A stretch of 64,000 bases of DNA, from contig CALAJN010000008.1 in NCBI GenBank assembly GCA_937922675.1, positions 1-64,000 on the forward strand, written 5' to 3'. This DNA comes from an uncultured Granulosicoccaceae bacterium (GTDB lineage: Bacteria > Pseudomonadota > Gammaproteobacteria > Granulosicoccales > Granulosicoccaceae). The stretch's first letter is position 1; every line of letters begins with the position of its first letter. A program made the translations under genes and the position numbers. The notes under the pieces were generated by a model. That model worked only from the letters and a program-made list of their open reading frames with translations. It made no database searches and was not told where the DNA came from. Positions 55,889-64,000 of this stretch are shown piece after piece.

Positions 55889-57022
55889 ATGGCCACGGAC
55901 ATGAATCGATCAACTATCGCCGGCAATGTGATAAACGAGACCAGGGTTACACGCAGGAGCCTGGGAGTCGTGGCACTTGTGCTCGCCTGTCTGGGGCACA
56001 CAGGCGTGCTTGCCCAGGATGTGTCGCCGCTGGATCTGTCCGTCATCGACATCACGCAGCGAGTCATCGGTGGCAATGACGCCGTCGCTGGCCAATACCC
56101 TTCCATCGTGGCCTTGGTGGATACCGACGTGTCCGGCTTCTTTACGGCTCTCGCGCGCCAATTTTGCGGTGGCACCGTCATCGACGATCAATGGGTGATG
56201 ACGGCAGCTCATTGCGTGCACAATGATTCTGGAAGCGTTGTTGATGCTGCGAGCTTGCGCATCGTCGAGGGCTCCTTGACCTTGCGCGAGAGTACGCTCG
56301 AGGAGCTGATCGTGACCAATATCATCGTTCACCCCGGCTATGACCATAACAGTCTGGACACACGCAATGACATCGCCTTGTTGGAGATGGCAACGCCCCT
56401 CGTGTCCCAACCGGTCGCATTGTTTCAGGGAGAGCCGGATGATCTTGCAGGTGTCTCGGCTGCAATCGCTGGATGGGGTGCGACTGAATTCGTCGATGAT
56501 CGAGTGCGCGCCTCGGCAACCACCTTGCAACAGGCCTCACTGCCGATTGTGTCGCTCGACACCTGCAATGCACCGACGTCCTATGACGGTTTGATTCAAC
56601 CGGGACAGATGTGCGCAGGCTTCATCGAGGGCGGTGTGGACGGTTGCGTTGGCGACAGCGGCGGTCCTTTGTACATCGAGTCCGACGGTGGTCAACAGCA
56701 GGTCGGCATTACCAGTTTTGGTGTCGGTTGTGCTGAGCCCAACTTCTATGGGGTGTACACCAGTGTGGCAAACTTTGTCGACTGGATCGACGGATTTACC
56801 GGCATCGGAATGACGAGCTCAGCTGGCAGCACGTCGCGAAATGTTGGCAGTAGCGGAGGGCAGACCACTGACGGCCAGGAGGCTGAAAACATCTTCAGCG
56901 AGGGCTCCAATGGCGCTGCCAATGGTCCGTTAGGGCTTTTGGGAATGACAGCTGCCTTGGCAGGCGGCGCTGTCGTGCGACGCCGCGAGCGAGCGCGGCG
57001 TCTTATGAAAACTCCTTCATGA
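55889..57022 (+). CDS. Secreted trypsin-like serine protease with C-terminal sorting tail
   Basis: From ATG 55889 (preceded by GAGG) the protein has a signal peptide (SLGVVALVLACLGHTGVLAQ), an activation site (RVIGGNDAVAGQYPSIV) and an S1 chymotrypsin fold. His is in WVMTAAHCV, Asp in NDIALLEM and Ser in DGCVGDSGGPLYI. The specificity-pocket Asp six residues before the Ser region (DGCVGDS) indicates trypsin-like cleavage after Lys/Arg. After a Ser/Gly linker the tail is GSNGAANGPLGLLGMTAALAGGAVVRRRERARR: small residues, one membrane helix, then an Arg cluster, as in GlyGly-CTERM proteins processed by rhombosortase. The 3' end overlaps the convergent phoU gene by 20 bp. Confidence 0.9.
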   Translation: MATDMNRSTIAGNVINETRVTRRSLGVVALVLACLGHTGVLAQDVSPLDLSVIDITQRVIGGNDAVAGQYPSIVALVDTDVSGFFTALARQFCGGTVIDDQWVMTAAHCVHNDSGSVVDAASLRIVEGSLTLRESTLEELIVTNIIVHPGYDHNSLDTRNDIALLEMATPLVSQPVALFQGEPDDLAGVSAAIAGWGATEFVDDRVRASATTLQQASLPIVSLDTCNAPTSYDGLIQPGQMCAGFIEGGVDGCVGDSGGPLYIESDGGQQQVGITSFGVGCAEPNFYGVYTSVANFVDWIDGFTGIGMTSSAGSTSRNVGSSGGQTTDGQEAENIFSEGSNGAANGPLGLLGMTAALAGGAVVRRRERARRLMKTPS

Positions 57023-57713
57023 TCTGGTCAAAGCTGGTGTGTCGGATATCTCGACCCTTGACCAGATAGACCACGTACTCACAGATGTTTACCGAGTGAT
57101 CGCCAATGCGCTCGAGAGCTCGTGCGCACCAGGTAATCTTGAACAACTTGGATACCTGCCGAGGATCCTCAACCAGATGGGTTGCCAGCAGGCGCTCAAG
57201 AGAGCTGTACTCACGGTTGACATCCCCATCTCGTGCAGCCACCTTGAGCGCGGCATCAACATCCATGCGAGCAAAGGCATCCAGAGCCTCTCGCAGCATG
57301 TCGTTAACGAGCTCTCCGAGATGCCGAAGCTCCTTTCTGTACTTGCCTGTCTCATCCGGGTTGGCAAGCTCTACCGAGAAGCGCCCAAGCTTTTCCGCTT
57401 CATCGCCAATGCGTTCAAGATCGGTGATGACCTTGATCACTGTGACGATCAGGCGTAAGTCGCTTGCTGCGGGTTGTCGTCGAGCGAGCACCTGAGTGCA
57501 TTCTTCGTCGATCTCGACCTCCAGCGCATTGACCTGGTAATCAGACTGGCTGACCGACTGACCGAGATCTCGGTCACCTTCCAGCAGTGCGATAAGACCG
57601 TTGGTGACCTGTTGCTCAACCAGGCCTCCCATGGAGAGGACCTTGTTGCGGATCTCTTCGAGCTCAAGATTGAACTGCTGCGAGATGTGTTGGTCCAGAT
57701 GGAGCTTGTCCAT
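57003..57713 (-). CDS. phoU: Phosphate-specific transport system accessory protein PhoU
   Basis: The 236-residue, all-helical protein has two PhoU repeats with the metal-binding patterns: LEVEIDEECTQVLARRQPAASDLR with ITDLERIGDEAEKLGR, and, in the second, WCARALERIGDHSVNICEYVVY. PhoU mediates repression of the Pho regulon through PstSCAB and PhoR. It is the last gene of the phosphate operon, after pstB with a 29-bp gap. Its end overlaps the end of the serine protease gene by 20 bp in convergent orientation. Confidence 0.96.
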   Translation of the reverse strand: MDKLHLDQHISQQFNLELEEIRNKVLSMGGLVEQQVTNGLIALLEGDRDLGQSVSQSDYQVNALEVEIDEECTQVLARRQPAASDLRLIVTVIKVITDLERIGDEAEKLGRFSVELANPDETGKYRKELRHLGELVNDMLREALDAFARMDVDAALKVAARDGDVNREYSSLERLLATHLVEDPRQVSKLFKITWCARALERIGDHSVNICEYVVYLVKGRDIRHTSFDQIMKEFS

Positions 57714-57742
57714 GAGCGGGTGCCTGTGATGATCGTTCGTGA

Positions 57743-58636
57743 TCAGCCGAAGCGACCAGTGATGTAGTTTTCGGTGAGCTCGTGCTGCGGGTTGGTGAAC
57801 ACCGAGTTGGTGTCGTCCACTTCAACAAGCTTGCCGAGATGAAAGTACGCGGTGCGCTGCGAGACCCGTGCGGCCTGTTGCATCGAGTGCGTGACAATAG
57901 CGATAGCATAGTTCTGTCGCAATTCGTCGATCAGTTCTTCGATGCGGGCGGTGGCAATCGGGTCCAGAGCCGAGCAGGGCTCGTCCATCAGGATCACTTC
58001 CGGGCTGACCGCGATGGTGCGAGCGATGCAGAGGCGCTGCTGCTGGCCGCCAGAGAGTCCGGTGCCGGGTGAGTCGAGCCGATCCTTGACCTCATCAAAG
58101 AGCCCCGCGCGTTTGAGGCTCTCGGTGACGATATCATCAAGTTCTGCGCGATTGCCGGCAAGCCCATGAATGCGTGGGCCGTAAGCAACGTTGTCGTAGA
58201 TGCTCTTGGCAAAGGGGTTGGGCTTCTGGAAGACCATGCCGACCCGTGCACGCAGCAACACAGGATCAAGGCTGGGGTCGTAGAGATCCTGGCCATCGAG
58301 CGACATACTGCCGCTGACGCGACACGTGGGGATGGTGTCGTTCATACGGTTCAGGCAGCGCAAGAAGGTTGACTTGCCGCAACCGGACGGGCCGATCATG
58401 GCGATGACCTCGTTATTTCCGATATCCAGACTGACATCGAAGATGGCTTGCTTGTCGCCATAGAAGACGTCCACGCCATGCGCGCTCATCTTCGGGTCGT
58501 CGACGGTTTGGGTACCTACCGTGCCCTTGATGTCGTCAAACGCGGTATCCATCTGTTCCTCACCATTAAGCCCAGTCGGATGAACGGGCGGCGTGAGTAT
58601 ATCGCTGATGGTCGTGGTGCTCATCGAATGTATCAT
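57743..58636 (-). CDS. pstB: Phosphate ABC transporter ATP-binding protein PstB
   Basis: The 297-residue ATPase has Walker A in [21 protein letters not shown], the Q-loop in [19 protein letters not shown], signature [16 protein letters not shown] and Walker [16 protein letters not shown], with the switch His in [13 protein letters not shown]. An N-terminal extension of about 45 residues is longer than in E. coli PstB. It drives phosphate uptake with PstA and PstC. ATG 58636 is preceded by GGAAA; an internal ATG (58624) is possible. Confidence 0.96.
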   Translation of the reverse strand: MIHSMSTTTISDILTPPVHPTGLNGEEQMDTAFDDIKGTVGTQTVDDPKMSAHGVDVFYGDKQAIFDVSLDIGNNEVIAMIGPSGCGKSTFLRCLNRMNDTIPTCRVSGSMSLDGQDLYDPSLDPVLLRARVGMVFQKPNPFAKSIYDNVAYGPRIHGLAGNRAELDDIVTESLKRAGLFDEVKDRLDSPGTGLSGGQQQRLCIARTIAVSPEVILMDEPCSALDPIATARIEELIDELRQNYAIAIVTHSMQQAARVSQRTAYFHLGKLVEVDDTNSVFTNPQHELTENYITGRFG

Positions 58637-58669
58637 CAGTTTTCCGGGTTAGGCTGCGGCGAGCACGCA

Positions 58670-60034
58670 CTACCAGCGTCTTTCAAAACGTTTGCGCAGC
58701 ATCACGGCGAGCGCGTTCATGGCGATCAGAAAGGCCAGTAGCACCATGATTGCGGCCGAGGTCTTCTCGGTGAACGCCCTTTCGGGGCTATCGGCCCAGA
58801 GATACACCTGTACCGGCAGAACGGTGGCCGAATCGGTCACCCCTTGCGGTATATCGACGATGAAGGCGACCATGCCGATCATCAACAGGGGCGCGGTTTC
58901 ACCCAGGGCTTGAGCAAGCCCGATGATGGTTCCGGTCAGGATGCCCGGCATTGCGAGGGGCAACACGTGGTGGAAGACCACCTGCAAATCGGATGCGCCG
59001 AGACCTCGTGCGGCTTCGCGGATCGAGGGCGGTACGGATTTGAGCGCCGCGCGGCTTGAAATGATGATGGTGGGCAAGGTCATCAAGGACAGCACAATAC
59101 CTCCCACCACAGGGGCCGACCGCGGCAAGTGAAAGAAGTTGATGAATACTGCAAGCCCAAGTAGTCCGAAGACAATCGAGGGCACGGCGGCCAGGTTGTT
59201 GATGTTGACTTCAACAAGGTCGGTCCAGCGGTTCTTGGGAGCAAACTCCTCGAGATAAATGGCCGCGGCGACGGCGATCGGGAAGGACAAGACGAAGGTG
59301 ATCAGCAAGGTGTACGCCGAGCCCACAAGAGCTGCACGTATGCCGGCAAGTTCCGGCTCGCGTGAATCACCATTTTTGAAAAACGTAGTATTGAAACGCA
59401 CGTCAAAGTCACCCGCGTCTTTAAGCTCTGCGCCCCAGGCAATCGCTTGATCATCCAGGCGCGTCACCAGAGTATCTGGCGCGGATAGATCAGCTCGTTG
59501 CTTGACGAGCGCTCCGATCTCATCATCAGAGGGTAACCACAGGGTCAACCTGTTGCCGAGCACTGAAGGGTCGTCCATGACACGTGCGGCCAGATCAAAT
59601 TCGGCTCCGGAACTGACAAGCTTGTACAAGGCACGTGTAGCCGAGCGCCCCTCAACCTCGGGGAAGCGCTCGCGCATTCCCTGCCGGATGGCGCCGTTGA
59701 AGTTGGCTCGACGGATGGCCTGAGTAGAGATCGACCCGTCGAGCAGACCATCAACGGTTTGCTGATCAATACCGAGAGTCTCAAGCTCCAGGGGTACATC
59801 GAGCTGCATGTAGGTTTGTGTGAACGCGGGCAAACCTTTGCTGACGATACTGATCAGCAGCAATGCCAGAAAAGCCAGGGAAGCGGCGATGGCGAACATG
59901 CCGTAGAGGCGAAAGCGTTTTTCGGCTGCGTAACGGCGTGCGAGCCCAGCGGTGACCTGCCGAGTCGTGGGCGACATGTCGGATGCAGTCCTCTCAGGTG
60001 CACCCTTGGCAGGTTGGGATAGTTGATCGCTCAT
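58670..60034 (-). CDS. pstA: Phosphate ABC transporter permease PstA
   Basis: The 454-residue permease has an N-terminal helix and a roughly 170-residue periplasmic insertion (about 80-215). The ABC permease core of about five helices follows (GSAYTLLITFVLSFPIAVAAAIYLEEFAP, VPSIVFGLLGLAVFINFF, IIISSRAALKSVPPSIREAARGLGAS with the EAA loop). The insertion makes it much longer than E. coli PstA (296 residues). This form occurs in pseudomonads and related gammaproteobacteria. Its start overlaps the end of pstC by 4 bp. Confidence 0.94.
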   Translation of the reverse strand: MSDQLSQPAKGAPERTASDMSPTTRQVTAGLARRYAAEKRFRLYGMFAIAASLAFLALLLISIVSKGLPAFTQTYMQLDVPLELETLGIDQQTVDGLLDGSISTQAIRRANFNGAIRQGMRERFPEVEGRSATRALYKLVSSGAEFDLAARVMDDPSVLGNRLTLWLPSDDEIGALVKQRADLSAPDTLVTRLDDQAIAWGAELKDAGDFDVRFNTTFFKNGDSREPELAGIRAALVGSAYTLLITFVLSFPIAVAAAIYLEEFAPKNRWTDLVEVNINNLAAVPSIVFGLLGLAVFINFFHLPRSAPVVGGIVLSLMTLPTIIISSRAALKSVPPSIREAARGLGASDLQVVFHHVLPLAMPGILTGTIIGLAQALGETAPLLMIGMVAFIVDIPQGVTDSATVLPVQVYLWADSPERAFTEKTSAAIMVLLAFLIAMNALAVMLRKRFERRW

Positions 60035-61419
60035 TCGTATTGCTCCCGGTAGCGCCTTACCACATACAGCGCGACGACGTTCAACACGAGTGTCACCACA
60101 AATAGCATCAGGCCAAGCGCGAAGGCGGCCAGAGTCTTGGCGCTGTCAAACTCCTGGTCACCAGTCAACAAGGTCACGATCTGGACCGTGACGGTAGTTA
60201 CCGCCTCAAGCGGGTTGGCAGTGAGATTGGCTGCAAGTCCTGCTGCCATGACCACGATCATGGTCTCTCCGATTGCGCGCGAAGCGGCGAGTAATACGCC
60301 ACCAACAATACCTGGCAAGGCCGCTGGTATCACGACCTTGCGCACCGTCTCTGACTGTGTTGAACCCAGTGCGTAGGAACCATCCCGCATGGCCTGCGGG
60401 ACCGCTGTGATGACGTCGTCGGAGAGCGAAGAGACAAAGGGAATAATCATGATGCCCATGACCATGCCGGCAGCGAGCGCGCTCTCGGAGCTGACAGACA
60501 AGCCGATCATTTGGCCAAAATCACGCATGGCCGGTGCAACCGTGAGGGCTGCAAAAAAGCCATAGACGACCGTCGGGATGCCCGCCAGGATTTCAAGCAG
60601 GGGTTTTGCAATGTTTCGCACGCGGGGACTTGCGTACTCGGCAAGATAGATCGCGCTCATCAGGCCAAAGGGTACGGCTACCAACAATGCGATCGCTGAG
60701 ATCAGCAGCGTGCCTGTAAACAGGGGAATGGCGCCGAAGGAGCCGGAGCTTCCGATCTGGTCGGCACGGATGGCGGTTTGAGGACTCCAGCTGGTGCCGG
60801 TCACAAACTCGACAAAATTAACCTGCTGAAAAAAGCGCATCGACTCGAACAGCACCGACAACACGATGCCTAGCGTGGTCAGGATGGCAATCGAGGCGCT
60901 GGATACGAGGAGAAAGCGCACCGCGCCCTCAACCGAATGGCGCGCTCGCATCGGGACGGCGATCTTTCGATACGCGAAGGCTGCGCCACCGAGTGCGATG
61001 GCAATCACCAGCAGTGACAACGCAATCCTTGAACTGGATCTCTGGGCAATCAAGCGCTCACCCAGCAGTCTCTTACCTTCGTCGGTCACGTCTGACACAT
61101 CGCCGTCAGCTGCGAGATTCTCTACCTCATTGCGATAAAGGGACACATTTTGACGCCCTTTGGCTGACACTTCGGCCGGCACGGTGTCGGCGACCACCGC
61201 ACTGATGTAGGCCGGTTCAATCAATTTCCAGCCTACGATCACAACCAGAGCTGGCAACAGGCACCAGAGCGCAACCATGGCGCCATGGTGAATTGGCAAG
61301 GAGTGCAGCGACCGGATGCCGCCGCTCTCTCCTGCTACCGCCCAGGCACGTGCCCGACCGGCAAAGAACGCCAAGGCAGCAAGCACCAACGCGATGATCA
61401 GTAGTTGACTTGTCGACAC
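60031..61419 (-). CDS. pstC: Phosphate ABC transporter permease PstC
   Basis: The 462-residue permease is again longer than the E. coli form (319 residues), with an N-terminal helix pair and a periplasmic insertion (about 65-145) before the core. Recognisable parts are LLISAIALLVAVPFGLMSAIYLAEYASPR, EILAGIPTVVYGFFAALTVAPAM and IMIIPFVSSLSDDVITAVPQAMRDGSYALGSTQSE with its EAA-like loop. It forms the membrane channel with PstA. The stop overlaps the pstA start (ATGA). It starts 37 bp after the end of pstS. Confidence 0.94.
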   Translation of the reverse strand: MSTSQLLIIALVLAALAFFAGRARAWAVAGESGGIRSLHSLPIHHGAMVALWCLLPALVVIVGWKLIEPAYISAVVADTVPAEVSAKGRQNVSLYRNEVENLAADGDVSDVTDEGKRLLGERLIAQRSSSRIALSLLVIAIALGGAAFAYRKIAVPMRARHSVEGAVRFLLVSSASIAILTTLGIVLSVLFESMRFFQQVNFVEFVTGTSWSPQTAIRADQIGSSGSFGAIPLFTGTLLISAIALLVAVPFGLMSAIYLAEYASPRVRNIAKPLLEILAGIPTVVYGFFAALTVAPAMRDFGQMIGLSVSSESALAAGMVMGIMIIPFVSSLSDDVITAVPQAMRDGSYALGSTQSETVRKVVIPAALPGIVGGVLLAASRAIGETMIVVMAAGLAANLTANPLEAVTTVTVQIVTLLTGDQEFDSAKTLAAFALGLMLFVVTLVLNVVALYVVRRYREQYE

Positions 61420-61456
61420 GCCGGTACCTGCGCCTTGTCCGAGATCCTGCGAGGGA

Positions 61457-62488
61457 TCAGTTCAGCTGTACGCTTTGTAGCTCTGTTGCAGCCGCAGCAA
61501 CTTCAGCACGTGCATCAGCGGGGAGCGGAATCATACCTTTATCAGCCAGGTAGCCGTCTTCTCCAATCGAGCCTTCACTGGTAAATTCAGCCAGGTACTC
61601 GGCGATGCCGGGAACGGTGCCCACGTGCTGGCCCTTGACGTAGAAGTAGAGCGGACGAGATACCGGGTAGCTACCGTCGGCGATAGTGTCAAAGTCAGCG
61701 GCAACGCCGTCGATCATCGAGCTGTGTACCTTGTCGCTGTTTTGATCGAGGAAACTGTAGCCGAAAATGCCAAGGGCATTCGGGTTGGCCTCAAGCTTCT
61801 GGACGATCAGATTGTCGTTCTCTCCAGCTTCGACATAACGCCCGTCTTCACGCATCGTGGCGCAAGCGGCGTCCTTGGCATCGTCTTCGAGTGCTTCAAT
61901 GGCTTCGAAGCTTGCGCAGCCTTCTTCCATGACCAGCTCGACAAATGCGTCGCGGGTGCCGGAGGTCGGAGGCGGTCCGAGTACCTCAATGCTGGCCTCA
62001 GGCAGGTTGGCGTCGATTTGTGACCACGTGGTGTAGGGGTTGGGAACAAGACCTTCGCCGTCCGGATTCGGGACATTCTTGGCAAGTGCCAGGAAGAGGT
62101 TTTCGCGAGAAAGCTCGAGCGGATTTGCTTCAACCGAATTGGCGATGGCGATACCGTCGTAGCCAATCAGTACCTCAACGACATTGGTGACACCGTTGTC
62201 TTCACACATCTGCAGCTCGCTTGCCTTGATGCGGCGCGATGCGTTGGTGATGTCAGGGGTATCGACACCAATACCGGAGCAAAATAGCTTCAGGCCGCCA
62301 CCCGAGCCGGTTGACTCAATTTTCGGGGTGGGGAAATCGGTGGTTCGCCCGAAGCGCTCGGCAACGACTGTAGCGAAGGGGAAAACCGTGGAAGAGCCGA
62401 CGATGCTGATGCCGTCACGAGCGAAGGCCGGGGTGGTCAGCGTCAGGGAGGCTAGCGAGGTGCCGATCAGCAGAGAGGTCTTGTTCAT
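61457..62488 (-). CDS. pstS: Periplasmic phosphate-binding protein PstS
   Basis: The 343-residue protein has a signal peptide (TSLLIGTSLASLTLTTPAFA), then ISIVGSSTVFPFATVVAERF and ESTGSGGGLKLFCSGIG, where the Ser/Thr and Gly residues bind phosphate. SSRRIKASE-like NASRRIKASEL and PPTSGTRDAFVELVM follow the usual order. Four Cys residues suggest two disulfides. It delivers phosphate to PstC/PstA. The gene is the first of pstSCAB-phoU and carries a Pho box 52 bp upstream. Confidence 0.96.
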   Translation of the reverse strand: MNKTSLLIGTSLASLTLTTPAFARDGISIVGSSTVFPFATVVAERFGRTTDFPTPKIESTGSGGGLKLFCSGIGVDTPDITNASRRIKASELQMCEDNGVTNVVEVLIGYDGIAIANSVEANPLELSRENLFLALAKNVPNPDGEGLVPNPYTTWSQIDANLPEASIEVLGPPPTSGTRDAFVELVMEEGCASFEAIEALEDDAKDAACATMREDGRYVEAGENDNLIVQKLEANPNALGIFGYSFLDQNSDKVHSSMIDGVAADFDTIADGSYPVSRPLYFYVKGQHVGTVPGIAEYLAEFTSEGSIGEDGYLADKGMIPLPADARAEVAAAATELQSVQLN

Positions 62489-62539
62489 GTGAATTCAAAC
62501 AATACGATTTAGTTGAGTTGCGGATTGTCGGCTCTGAAT

Positions 62540-62557
62540 ATGACGCTCATGTGACAC
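62540..62557 (-). promoter_or_regulatory. Pho box upstream of pstS
   Basis: Read on the minus strand, GTGTCAC-ATGA-GCGTCAT has the 7-4-7 direct-repeat layout of a PhoB site (consensus CTGTCAT repeated). It lies 52 bp before the pstS start, between phoR and pstS. Phosphate limitation should therefore induce the operon through PhoB. phoB itself is outside the window. Confidence 0.75.
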
Positions 62558-62583
62558 GCCTGAAAACTGCCGGGCAGTTCACA

Positions 62584-63999
62584 CTAACCGGTCGAGGCAC
62601 TGGGCAATGCCGCGTTTCGTGAGTCAATCATTTGGTGACAGCGGGCTGCGGGCAACCTCACCGAGAAGCTGGATCCGGTACCCGGTGTACTGTCGATGCT
62701 GAGCTCGCCGCCATGGCGCTGAGCGACGTGCTTGACGATGGCAAGACCAAGGCCTGTGCCCCCACTATCACGCGAGCGACCTCGGTCCACCCGATAAAAG
62801 CGCTCGCTAAGTCGGGGCAGGTGATGAGGTTCGATGCCAGGGCCATTGTCGCTGACCTCGAAGACGGCGTCCCCATCGGCTTGTAGCGTCCAGCTGACAT
62901 TGATTTCGGTACCCGCGTTGGTATAGCGCGTCGCATTGGTCATCAGGTTCTGGCACAGACTGAATAGCTCTGCCGGATTGCCGTATATGGACAAGAGCGG
63001 ATCTGCAGATATATGAAATCTGTGCTGTGGAGAGGTGCGCCCGAGATCTTTATGAATGGCTGCGATGGTGTCAGCAAGCAGAACGGGCTCACCTTCGTTG
63101 TCTTTCAGCAGATTGCCCTCGAGCTTTGACAGCTCTAAAAGGTGTTCGACCAGGTGCTGCATGCGAGTGGATTGCTGGTCCACCTGAAGCAGCGCCTTTT
63201 GAACAGATGGGGTCAAGCTGCTGTCGTCAAGCAGCACCTCGAGATACCCGTTGATAACGGTCAGGGGAGTCCTGAGCTCGTGAGAGACATCCGCCACAAA
63301 GCCCTTGCGCATCTCTCGTATCCGCACGCGCTGGGTGACGTCGCGGGCAACCAGCAGAAACATGTCGCGCCCGGATGCCGTCATGCTCAATGCAAGCGTC
63401 TTGTCAGGTGCTCGCGGGGCGGCTACCTCGGCCTCGACGGTGCCGGGAGGTTCCGAGAGGAAGGCCTGGATGGCCGGATCGCGTAGCAGGTTGTCGATGC
63501 GGTTGCCGCGATCACGTTCCGGATGAACGCCAAGCAAGTTCAGTGCGGAGGCATTGGCCCAACGGATTTGACGTTGCTCGTTGAGCACGACTGTCGCGTC
63601 AGGAAGCTCTGATGCGAGTGCGTTGAACTGCCCAAGAGCACGCTTGTAGCGGTCCTTGTGTTTGGCATTGTTACGCTTTTCGCGGTGCACGCCCGAGATA
63701 AGGGCGTCGCCGAGGCCAGCGGATTGCGGGGCACGCTTGGCTTTGGTGCCTGTATTCAGCCAGGCGACGACGTCGCTGATTCGCCAGATCAACCATACCG
63801 CGTAGGCGCTCACAGCCAGAAGCGGTGCCAGCATCAGCGGCAAGCCGCTTAAGCCGCCAACCAAAAAGCCGAAAGCGATGGCACCAAGTAGCCACCGGAT
63901 CTCTTGATGGGCCCCGAGCACCAACGGCTGGCTAGTGGCCGCTTGCGACTTGTCGCTCTGCAGCTTGGTCCGGGCATTGGCTGACATGCGCCGCATCAT
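62584..63999 (-). CDS. phoR: Phosphate regulon sensor histidine kinase PhoR
   Basis: The 471-residue protein has two membrane helices near the N-terminus (LLGAIAFGFLVGGLSGLPLMLAPLLAVSAYAVWLIW), a PAS domain (LASELPDATVVLNEQRQIRWANASALNLLGV), the HisKA motif FVADVSHELRTPLTVINGY with the phospho-accepting His, and a HATPase domain with NLMTNATRYT, VSDNGPGI and GGTGLGLAI. It phosphorylates PhoB when phosphate is low and is restrained by PstSCAB-PhoU. The frame begins at the window edge (ATG at 63999, further ATG at 63987), so the N-terminus could extend beyond it. It lies upstream of pstS on the same strand. Confidence 0.93.
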   Translation of the reverse strand: MMRRMSANARTKLQSDKSQAATSQPLVLGAHQEIRWLLGAIAFGFLVGGLSGLPLMLAPLLAVSAYAVWLIWRISDVVAWLNTGTKAKRAPQSAGLGDALISGVHREKRNNAKHKDRYKRALGQFNALASELPDATVVLNEQRQIRWANASALNLLGVHPERDRGNRIDNLLRDPAIQAFLSEPPGTVEAEVAAPRAPDKTLALSMTASGRDMFLLVARDVTQRVRIREMRKGFVADVSHELRTPLTVINGYLEVLLDDSSLTPSVQKALLQVDQQSTRMQHLVEHLLELSKLEGNLLKDNEGEPVLLADTIAAIHKDLGRTSPQHRFHISADPLLSIYGNPAELFSLCQNLMTNATRYTNAGTEINVSWTLQADGDAVFEVSDNGPGIEPHHLPRLSERFYRVDRGRSRDSGGTGLGLAIVKHVAQRHGGELSIDSTPGTGSSFSVRLPAARCHQMIDSRNAALPSASTG

Positions 64000-64000
64000 A

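Overview
The window comes from a Gram-negative, probably marine gammaproteobacterium that I cannot name to genus. CmoB, TruD, GlpE, RluB, RNase D, TamA/TamB and PstSCAB-PhoU under a PhoR kinase are all gammaproteobacterial in sequence and order. The right half is GC-rich. Parts of the left half are visibly richer in A/T and carry transposase remnants.

Positions 1-40,500 are one large locus for making, exporting and trimming a surface polysaccharide. It begins with two tandem GH26-type glycoside hydrolases on the minus strand. The first continues, in one uninterrupted frame through Glu-Pro linkers encoded by hexanucleotide arrays, into a PDZ/S41-peptidase module that runs off the left edge. 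A gene-poor stretch (4.7-7.4 kb) holds decayed IS66-like and IS256-like transposase ends. Next come a GT2 glycosyltransferase, a third, lipoprotein GH26 enzyme and a membrane protein. A long minus-strand run (11.0-19.8 kb) encodes a flippase, a GT2, an O-antigen-ligase/polymerase-like protein, a sulfotransferase, a P-loop protein, a sugar nucleotidyltransferase, a methylthioribose-kinase (MtnK) family protein and an inositol-monophosphatase family protein. Divergent to it (20.2-25.9 kb) are two paralogous polysaccharide-lyase-14-like secreted proteins and a second polymerase/flippase pair. From 25.9 to 37.7 kb lie a WecA-like initiating transferase, PssD/PssE-like (Alg14/Alg13-type) proteins, further glycosyltransferases, a VanZ-like protein with a lectin-like insertion, an outer-membrane beta-barrel, a Wza-like export lipoprotein and a Wzc-like tyrosine autokinase. 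UDP-glucose dehydrogenase (39.1 kb) can supply UDP-glucuronate. The simplest reading is a Wzx/Wzy-type sulfated, acidic exopolysaccharide with at least five dedicated degradative enzymes and possibly an unusual activated furanose.

Positions 37,800-57,000 are mostly housekeeping: murB, ugd, mnmD-type methyltransferase, cmoB, DAHP synthase, rnd, tamB-tamA, glpE, truD, moaB/mogA, rluB, a tRNA-Ser(GGA) and a secreted trypsin-like protease with a C-terminal sorting tail. Positions 57,003-64,000 are the phosphate operon phoR-pstS-pstC-pstA-pstB-phoU, all on the minus strand, with a recognisable Pho box before pstS.

The most unusual items are the GH26-S41 fusion, the IMPase/MtnK/nucleotidyltransferase cassette, and related inverted repeats in four intergenic regions of the polysaccharide locus.
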